This document shows, piece after piece, positions 57,879-64,000 of a stretch of 64,000 nt of DNA. Numbering within the stretch: the stretch's first letter is position 1; every line of letters begins with the position of its first letter. Origin of the DNA: Sneathiella glossodoripedis JCM 23214 (GTDB lineage: Bacteria; Pseudomonadota; Alphaproteobacteria; Sneathiellales; Sneathiellaceae). The stretch lies in NCBI RefSeq assembly GCF_000616095.1, contig NZ_BAMS01000002.1, forward strand, positions 186,001 to 250,000, written 5' to 3'. The notes under the pieces are model-generated. The model was given only the letters and a program-made list of their open reading frames with translations, was not told the origin of the DNA and searched no databases. The translations under genes were made by a program, and so were the position numbers.

Positions 57879-58915
57879 TTATTTTATGGTCTGCACAAAG
57901 CTGGCATCAACCATTTTATCAAGGGTGAGGGTTGCTGGCGCCAGTTTGTTCGCTTTGAACCAATTGAGCTGACGCTCCACATCGGCGACATTCAGGGCAG
58001 CCCCTTCGTTAAGATGAACCGCACCTGCTTGATGGAAGGGGCAGCTTTTTCGAGGGGACGGCTGGTGTAGACATATTTGTGGATCAGATCAACCATGGCC
58101 TCCGTTGCCGCAGGATCCTTGTCCTGATTGCGCATCACGGCCTGATAATCAGCAATACCTTTTGAATAGGCTTTGAGGAAGCGTTTGACCACATCCTTGT
58201 TGTCTGTCGTATTCTTTGTTGAGGTGAAAATCGTTGTCACCTGATAGTCAGACATGTCCTGAATTTTGCCGATTTCCTTGGCTGCACCGCCCTTGACAAG
58301 TGCCGCAGCAATATGTGGAACGATCGCCATTGCATCAACCTGACCGGATTTCAGGGCGCCAATCATCGATCCCACTTTTTGCAGTGGTTTAAGTTTCAGA
58401 TCATCAACTGCGAAACCATTATTTTCAGCGATAATGCCGGCCATATAGTGAAAAGAAGAACCTTGTTGGGTCATGGCCCAGCTTTTGCCCTTCAGATCCG
58501 CAGGGGTTTTTAGACCCGCTTCATATGCCGCGTTGGAGGCGAGAATTACATTACCCGGTGCCCCTTTTTGTTCTGCCATCAGGCCGCCAATTACTTTCAA
58601 TGCCCCTTTGTCGGCGAGGCTGTAAAAGCCACCGCTCAAAGCTGTGACACCAAAGTCAATATCACCTGAGGCGATGGCAACCGCTATTGGTTGAGCCGCT
58701 TGAAAAAATTTAAGCTCAACATCCAGCCCTTCATCTTTGAAATAGCCTTTTTCATAGGCAATAAAGGTTGGTGAGTGGGATGTGAAGCGCAGCGCGCCAA
58801 CAGTAACCTTGTCAGCGGCAAGAGTTGGCGTAGCAAGTGCAGAAAATACGGCAGCACTAGCAATGGCTCCCATCAGGGCCCGGCGGGTCATTGTTGCAAA
58901 TCTAGATGTTTTCAT
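57879..58915 (-). CDS. NMT1/SsuA-type periplasmic substrate-binding protein (frameshift in this sequence)
   Basis: About 345 residues. Signal peptide with a twin-arginine-like start (SRFATMTRRALMGAIASAAV) and cleavage near LAA. 'YEKGYFKDEGLDVELKFF' and 'GDIDFGVTALSGGFYSLADKG' are typical of the family that binds sulfonates, nitrate, taurine or thiamine precursors; the ligand is not certain. The frame breaks near 58025 (KQVRF); one missing G gives KQGAVHLNEGAALNVADVER and a normal C-terminus ending VQTIK at 57879. Confidence 0.9.
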
Positions 58916-58964
58916 AAGGTGAAACCTCCCCTTTTACTGAACTGTTTTTTCAAAACCTACGCGA

Positions 58965-58978
58965 TTGATTGAGATCAA
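58965..58978. promoter_or_regulatory. Perfect FNR/FixK-type box upstream of the ABC operon
   Basis: TTGAT-TGAG-ATCAA matches the FNR/FixK consensus TTGAT-N4-ATCAA exactly. It lies within a longer overlapping dyad (58962-58985, CGATTGATT-N6-AATCAATCG), about 50 bases upstream of the binding-protein start codon. Confidence 0.7.
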
Positions 58979-59129
58979 TCAATCGAGAAGACGAATTTAT
59001 CTTAGGAATGCGGAAAATTGATCAAGGATCCGGCTATGAAAAACCAGTATCGGTGACAGGCTGCCTTCATGAACTGCCAATTGAATGCGTTCTGCTTATT
59101 AGGACAAGTAGGTCGAGGAAAGTGTTCAA

Positions 59130-59279
59130 ATGGAACTTTATGATCTGGACGGAAAATCAGTATACGTTAGCTTTAAGGGGAATACTCAAAGTCAGTGTCT
59201 TGAATTTGCCATACGGGATAGAGTGTTACTGAATCGGGCGGATCTACAAAAACCGGAATTCAGGAATTGTGTTTCATAA
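59130..59279 (+). pseudogene. Pentapeptide-repeat protein fragment (N-terminal part)
   Basis: A 49-codon frame with a good ribosome-binding site (GAGGAAAG). The start MELYDLDGKSVYVSF and 'CLEFAIRDRVLLNRADLQ' match the N-terminal leader of the next pentapeptide-repeat gene (MEIKDTNSKVIFSA, CVEEAVRKNVSLKNADL). It stops after FRNCVS, before any repeat array. Probably a truncated paralogue; a genuine short protein is less likely. Confidence 0.55.
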
Positions 59280-59497
59280 GGAATGGCTTCCCCATAGATA
59301 AACTGTATATGCCTTCAAACTTGATAAGGATCAGTCATAGAAGGCAAGTTTTTAGATTAGTCGCTTGAGAATGAGAGTTAAAAGATCTCTGCGATTGCAT
59401 TCGGGAACCCTTACAGCTCTTCCAAAGTCAAGTTCACATATGATGTTTTGCATCCGTCTTTTGGAAGGAATTAGCGTTGACCCAAAAGGATGTAGAG

Positions 59498-60271
59498 ATG
59501 GAAATAAAGGACACAAATAGTAAAGTCATTTTTTCTGCGCCTGGTGCACACACGATCAAGGAATGCGTAGAGGAGGCGGTTCGTAAAAACGTTAGTTTGA
59601 AGAATGCTGATTTAAAAAATACCAATCTTAAGAAACTTATAATTCATAAAGAATATGATTTTTCAGGCGCGAATTTGTCTGGAGCAAAATTAAGGGAAGC
59701 GAGTTTTGAGAATGTCAATTTTCAAGAGGCAGATTTTTCAAACTCTGATTTGTTCAGATGCAAAATAAACCATTGTAAAGTAGAGCATTCAACTTTTACG
59801 GGCTCCAGCGTAGTGGCAGTTCAAATGCGTGATTGCCGTTTTGTTGACTGTGATTTTCGTGAAGCTGATCTTTCGAGATCCCGTTTCGAAGATATTGAAA
59901 TGATTGCAGGCCAATTCGATAGCACCAAACTTACGGAAACTAAATTTAAAAATGTATTTTTGATTTCAAATGCTTCCGAAGAAACAAAACATTTATTGGC
60001 GGACGAATTGACAAGAGATCTGGCTGGAGTGGTTCTCGATTTTCTTGGGTTAAGTCAATTTATTAACTCCAAGTTTTATTGGACCAAATTCAATGGCGGT
60101 AAAATCAAGGCATGGAATTTGGAGAACTGTAATTTATGCAATGTATTTTTTGACACGACGGGGTTTGAAAAAACAAGCTTTACCAGATGCCAAATTAACA
60201 GAATCGTATTTACAGGAGAGAATTGCCAAAAGCCTGAATTTGTAGACTGTAAAATTCGTAACTGTAATTGA
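59498..60271 (+). CDS. Pentapeptide-repeat protein
   Basis: About 257 residues. After a ~35-residue leader the sequence forms A(D/N)LXX repeats (LKNADLKNTNLKKL, FSGANLSGAKLREASFENVN, FQEADFSNSDLF, FREADLSRSRFEDI), which fold as a right-handed quadrilateral beta-helix. A helical break (residues ~150-185) separates a second set with phenylalanine-rich repeats. The ATG at 59498 aligns with the upstream fragment; TTG 59477 with GGAAGGA is also possible. Role unknown. AT-rich unlike its neighbours, suggesting transfer. Confidence 0.72.
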   Translation: MEIKDTNSKVIFSAPGAHTIKECVEEAVRKNVSLKNADLKNTNLKKLIIHKEYDFSGANLSGAKLREASFENVNFQEADFSNSDLFRCKINHCKVEHSTFTGSSVVAVQMRDCRFVDCDFREADLSRSRFEDIEMIAGQFDSTKLTETKFKNVFLISNASEETKHLLADELTRDLAGVVLDFLGLSQFINSKFYWTKFNGGKIKAWNLENCNLCNVFFDTTGFEKTSFTRCQINRIVFTGENCQKPEFVDCKIRNCN

Positions 60272-60492
60272 GCTGGTAGTTTTGGGTAATAAGTCTGTGG
60301 TTCTTGTTACAGAAGCGTCATTTGCAACTTATAAATCCTGACCTGAATTATTAAGATTCAGGTCAATTTGTTGTTGACTTAACCTTGATCCTAGCGGTTT
60401 GGCGCATTCTTGAAATGAAAATGCAACATTCCAAAAATTCTTTCTTAAGTGAGCCGTTAAGCCGAATAACTACCTAGTTCCGGAAAGCTGCG

Positions 60493-61881
60493 TTGTGCGT
60501 CAAATTATCACGACTTTGGTTTGCGGGAAGTACAGTGGCTAAGTTCCTTGAATATGATAAGGGGCCGTCCGCATTTGGAGCATCGCTAAAAATGATTAAT
60601 TGTTCACTTAGCGGGTGGGAGTTCATGGATAATGGATATCGGGAACTTGAAATTCATGATTGCTTTGGTCGCGACATAGGTTTTAATAATTTCACAGTAA
60701 CCAATGCGTTATTAAACTATTGCCACTTTGAGAAATTTAAAGCACGGCATTTTTCATTCTATGTTCCGGGACTTCAATCACAGACAGGACCAGAAAGTCA
60801 GGCAATCAAAGCGCATGAAAACACTGGGTCTAAAAGATTCTTGTTTTCCAACTGTATTCTGAAAAGTAAGCCATAACTTGTATGGTGTCGATCCTGACAA
60901 AGTCGAGTTTAAGAATTGTGATTTGATTGGTCCTCCACATTGATAAGAAAGTAGAAGTTTGCGAGGGCTTGAACGACTATAAAGATGGCTTTGTCATGAG
61001 GCGGGATCTTTCAGGGTTTTGACCTTCAGGTCAGCAGATTTTCTGATCAAAAGATGGATAATACGGACTTCTCCTGCTCACAATTGACCAATAGCGTATT
61101 CAGTGATTGCAGCCTCAAGGGGGCAAAACTTGGGTCAGCAAATCTGATCTGCGCCACTTTCGAAAATTATGAACTGATACTGTATCCTTTAATCACGCCA
61201 CCCTGTCAGGTGCAAATTTATCAATTGCAATCTGAATAATTTTTTCTCATGTTACTGCTATTGGAGCGACTTTTGAGGAGGTTTGCTTGAATGAAGTGCA
61301 ATTTATTTATACTCATTTAGACGATTGCCGATTTAAAGCTACGCTGCCTGATCACCATTTGGTGGAAATTGACGCAGCCACCGGTGAAGTTTTGCCGAGT
61401 TCAGTAGATCGCGTTTTGAGCTTGTTGAGTTTACCAGCTCTATTATGGAGCATACAGTTTTTGAAAATCTGAATCTCCAGAGGGTTCGGATTGACGAAAT
61501 AGCGCCGAGGAGTATCCGTTGTTACTACACCATAATGAGAGACTGCGCACTCCGCTTTGACATAGACCCATTTCTATAATTTAGAAGCTTTTGATCCGGG
61601 GCGGTAATTTGGGTTTTTCTGGTGGAAATATCGCACTGTTTGAGGTGTGCAAAATCATTGATTCTAGAGTGCTTTATAAAGAAAAACCGCAATATGATTT
61701 GTCTCAAGTAATCGCGAGGTTTAAAGAGTCCATTTTTAGCAAAGTTAGCACCGAATTGCAGGAGCCTGGCGAAAAATTCCTGTTTCATTTCAATGCCTGT
61801 GAGGAGATCACGGATGAAGGGCGGCGTATAATCGCGGATGGCGTTGATGAATGGAGTAACAGGGGGCAGGTGCCCAACTAG
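60493..61881 (+). pseudogene. Degenerate pentapeptide-repeat gene remains
   Basis: No single frame is open, but repeat-like segments appear in all three plus-strand frames in order: 'MINCSLSGWEFMDNGYRELE', NLYGVDPDKVEFKNCDLIG (about 60878-60940), 'MDNTDFSCSQLTNSVFSDC' and SLKGAKLGSANL (61054-61170), ATLSGANLSIA (61196-61230), ATFEEVCLNEVQF, and 'MEHTVFENLNLQRVRIDEI' (61445-61560). A last open frame (61591-61881) is not repeat-like. At least five frameshifts or stops would be needed, far more than in the surrounding genes, so true decay is likely. Confidence 0.6.
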
Positions 61882-61934
61882 ATGATTTACCGGGAGACAT
61901 TCTAGTTATTGGCGGGCCGGTGAAATGGGCAGGT

Positions 61935-62384
61935 TCATATTGGCAATGCAGTTGTGAATTTGATTTCTTCCATGGCGAAATTGCTGCTCACATCACTTAA
62001 GGGAATGGATTGGATGAGGCGGCGGTAAAACTCGTCATAGGAAGCAATATCCGGCACCACGACCTTGAGCAGATAATCCACATCTCCGCTCATGCGATAG
62101 AATTCCGTGATTTCCGGAAATCGTTCGACGACGGTCGCAAAATTTTCAAGCCAGTTTGGGTCATGGGAGCTGGTTTTGACATTTACGAAGACGGTTACGG
62201 GCAGTCCGACCTTTTCCCGGTTCAGCAAGGCAACATTGGCCCGGATAATGCCCGTTTCCTGTAAAGATTTGATCCGGCGCCAACAGACTGTGCGTGAACA
62301 TCCAACCAGTTCAGCCAATTCATTGGCGGGGATTAGATTGTCTTTTTGAAGATGGGCAATAATTTTTCGATCAAGATCATCCAT
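61935..62384 (-). CDS. Lrp/AsnC-family transcriptional regulator
   Basis: 149 residues. N-terminal HTH (LDRKIIAHLQKDNLIPANEL, CSRTVCWRRIKSL) and the C-terminal RAM ligand-binding domain (VFVNVKTSSHDPNW, YRMSGDVDYLLKVVV). Usually senses an amino acid. Divergent from the DUF6356 gene; the spacer is very AT-rich with a repeated ATTGATAA, where it may bind. Confidence 0.92.
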   Translation of the reverse strand: MDDLDRKIIAHLQKDNLIPANELAELVGCSRTVCWRRIKSLQETGIIRANVALLNREKVGLPVTVFVNVKTSSHDPNWLENFATVVERFPEITEFYRMSGDVDYLLKVVVPDIASYDEFYRRLIQSIPLSDVSSNFAMEEIKFTTALPI

Positions 62385-62526
62385 GAAACATATTTCCCGA
62401 AAATTGATAAATATTGATAATTGTGTTTCGCATTTTTGCGATAATTAGTCAATTTTGGGAAAAATGTTCCGCTGTAAGAGGTACACTGAAGGCAGTTAAG
62501 TGATGAGACACAATTGCGAGGAAATT

Positions 62527-62799
62527 ATGCAAAACCCATTGAACCTGTTTACCGATCATCCAAGTTCTGTAAATGAGACCTATCTGGAGCATATGCAGAT
62601 GTCTGGTGGTTTTGGCATTTGGCTGCTTCTTGCCGCTCTGTGCGCTTTTATTCATGCACTGCTTCCCTTTGCATTTGAAAAAACGGCCGGCGGTATAATT
62701 CGAAAACTGTATTCGCGCATGGTCTCCAACCGGGTGGTCAAAACTTCTGATAAAGGTGACATATCTGCCAGTGATGCGGCTTCCTTTTTCCATATTTAA
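62527..62799 (+). CDS. DUF6356-family small membrane protein
   Basis: About 90 residues. 'FTDHPSSVNETYLEHMQMSG' is the conserved N-terminal block, followed by one membrane helix (IWLLLAALCAFIHALLPFAF) and a basic stretch. Found mostly in Alphaproteobacteria; function unknown. GAGGAA lies just before ATG 62527; the longer GTG start at 62500 is less likely. Confidence 0.8.
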   Translation: MQNPLNLFTDHPSSVNETYLEHMQMSGGFGIWLLLAALCAFIHALLPFAFEKTAGGIIRKLYSRMVSNRVVKTSDKGDISASDAASFFHI

Positions 62800-62937
62800 C
62801 CCATGTTGTTGGCGCGCAATCATCTGTGTTCTATATTTAAAAGTCATTGACCTAGCTGGTGTCAGGGCGCATAAATCGCCACTGGAAATTCTTCAGGGGG
62901 CTTGATAATTGCTGCTCATGCGATGGCTTAGGGGACA

Positions 62938-64000
62938 ATGCGACCAATACTGTTTGTAAATGGTGCCGTGCTGGCCATTATCTCTTTGCCGCTTCTCATT
63001 ATTGAGATGCTAAATCGCGGAGCGGATCAGCCGTTTCTCAAAGCGTTTGGGATGATCATATTTGTGGGGCTTGGCTTGATGCTGGCCGCAAGAGGTGGAT
63101 CAATCCGCTTTTCCAATAAACAGATTTTCGTTTTAACAGCGTCAATCTGGGTCACGTTGACATCAGCGGCAACCCTACCATTCTGGATCTATGGGATGAG
63201 CCTGTCTGATGCTGTGTTTGAGGCAACCTCAGGTATCACCACCACGGGCGCGACGGTTCTTGTGGGGCTGGACGATTTGCCTAACAGCATATTAATGTGG
63301 CGCGCTTTTCTGCAGTGGCTCGGCGGCATTGGAATTGTGGTGACCGCTATTGCGTTATTGCCATTTCTGGGGATTGGCGGAATGCAGCTGTTTCGTACGG
63401 AAAGCTCCGAAACGTCAGAAAAGGAATTGCCATCTGCCGCAAAGCTGGCATCGACGACCATGTGGTATATCTGGTTCTGACGATAGTCTGTGCTTTTGCC
63501 TATATCCTGCAGGGCATGACAGTATTTAATGGTATTGCTCATGCTTTTACAACGGTGGCAACCGGGGGCTTTTCCACCCACGATGCATCAATTGGATATT
63601 TTGAGAGCCCGTGGATCAAATGGACCTGCATAATATTCATGTTCCTGGGGAGTATTCCCTTTCTTTGGTATATTCGCGCGCTGAGAACGCGGCAATTTTC
63701 CAGTGAGCAAATCCGTGTTTATGTGTTTGGTCTGATCGCAGTTATTTCGGTGCTGACTTTGTGGTTGATGAATGAGCTGGAATTCAAGCCGGCCGATGCC
63801 ATCTTGCATGCGACGTTCAGTGTGGTGTCTGTGGTGACTACGTCAGGGTTCGCCATATCGGATTATTCCGGCTGGGGCAGTTTTACAGCCATGCTGTTCT
63901 TTTTTCTGATATTTTCTGGTGGATGTACAGGTTCAACAACCGGGGGGATCAAAATTATGCGCTTTATTATTAGCGCCAAAATGATCCGACAGGTGGTACG
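62938..64000 (+). CDS. Potassium uptake protein TrkH family, 3' end cut by the window (frameshift in this sequence)
   Basis: Inner-membrane K+ channel of the Trk/Ktr superfamily. Filter loops are visible: SGITTTGATV, TVATGGFSTHD, VVTTSGFAIS and GGCTGSTTGG. The first frame stops at 63480 after MWYIWF; one missing base near 63475 restores LTIVCAFAYILQGMTVFNG and the reading to the window end. Its regulatory partner TrkA is not in the window. AGGGG precedes the ATG. Confidence 0.9.

Noticed and set aside
59134-59232. Alternative open frame from 58969 running over the pentapeptide fragment
   Set aside because: The pentapeptide leader is in a different frame with its own ribosome-binding site and a clear paralogue next to it.
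62449-62847. 132-codon minus-strand frame over the DUF6356 gene
   Set aside because: Antisense to a recognised family with a good ribosome-binding site; composition is not protein-like.

Overview
The window reads as a chromosomal stretch of a free-living, probably marine, alphaproteobacterium. The main evidence is the block DALR/ArgRS-like – SPOR – nagZ – M50 protease – scpA – scpB, then tatA-tatB-tatC-serS-surE-pcm-nlpD and yajC-secD-secF-Mth938, an order typical of Alphaproteobacteria (Rhodospirillales/Sneathiella/Kordiimonas-like). xthA and erpA sit just upstream, and there are PAS_5-type and DUF6356 proteins. The genus cannot be fixed from sequence alone. No rRNA, tRNA, CRISPR array, insertion sequence, integrase or phage gene was seen.

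Layout. 1-2.8 kb: partial Bcr/CflA-type efflux pump and an acyl-CoA ligase. 2.9-6.75 kb: four tandem exported proteins with VPLPA-CTERM (exosortase) sorting tails, each with its own terminator; the last two share an almost identical 3' tail-plus-terminator cassette. 6.76-8.3 kb: unusual zinc-knuckle/membrane/OmpA fusion. 8.5-10.4 kb: ilvD. 10.5-15.3 kb: small lipoprotein, YjbR protein, diguanylate cyclase, acetyltransferase, PAS protein and PAS histidine kinase. 15.4-22 kb: xthA, erpA, a core-less ArgRS paralogue, SPOR protein, nagZ, M50 protease, scpAB. 22.2-28.4 kb: four-PAS soluble chemoreceptor, acetyltransferase, XRE-cupin regulator and a Fe3+-type ABC permease/ATPase pair with Fur-like boxes. 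28.5-38.8 kb: Tat and Sec export, serS, surE, pcm, nlpD. 38.8-47.1 kb: sodB, phytoene-synthase-like protein, trmFO, uvrA, ssb. 47-55 kb: beta-lactamase-fold hydrolase; a translationally coupled nitroreductase/AMP-ligase/thiolase-like operon; a TetR-quinone-reductase divergent pair with twin operators; another acyl-CoA ligase. 55-59 kb: secreted metallo-beta-lactamase-fold protein and an NMT1-type ABC transporter with a perfect FNR/FixK box. 59-62 kb: AT-rich, decayed pentapeptide-repeat genes. 62-64 kb: Lrp regulator, DUF6356 protein and TrkH running off the end.

A property of the whole window is that at least 14 otherwise intact genes, including near-essential secF, carry one small frameshift each, often next to a G or C run. 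This looks like sequencing or assembly indel error rather than gene decay. These genes are annotated across the frameshift. The pentapeptide region differs: it has many lesions and is probably truly degenerate.
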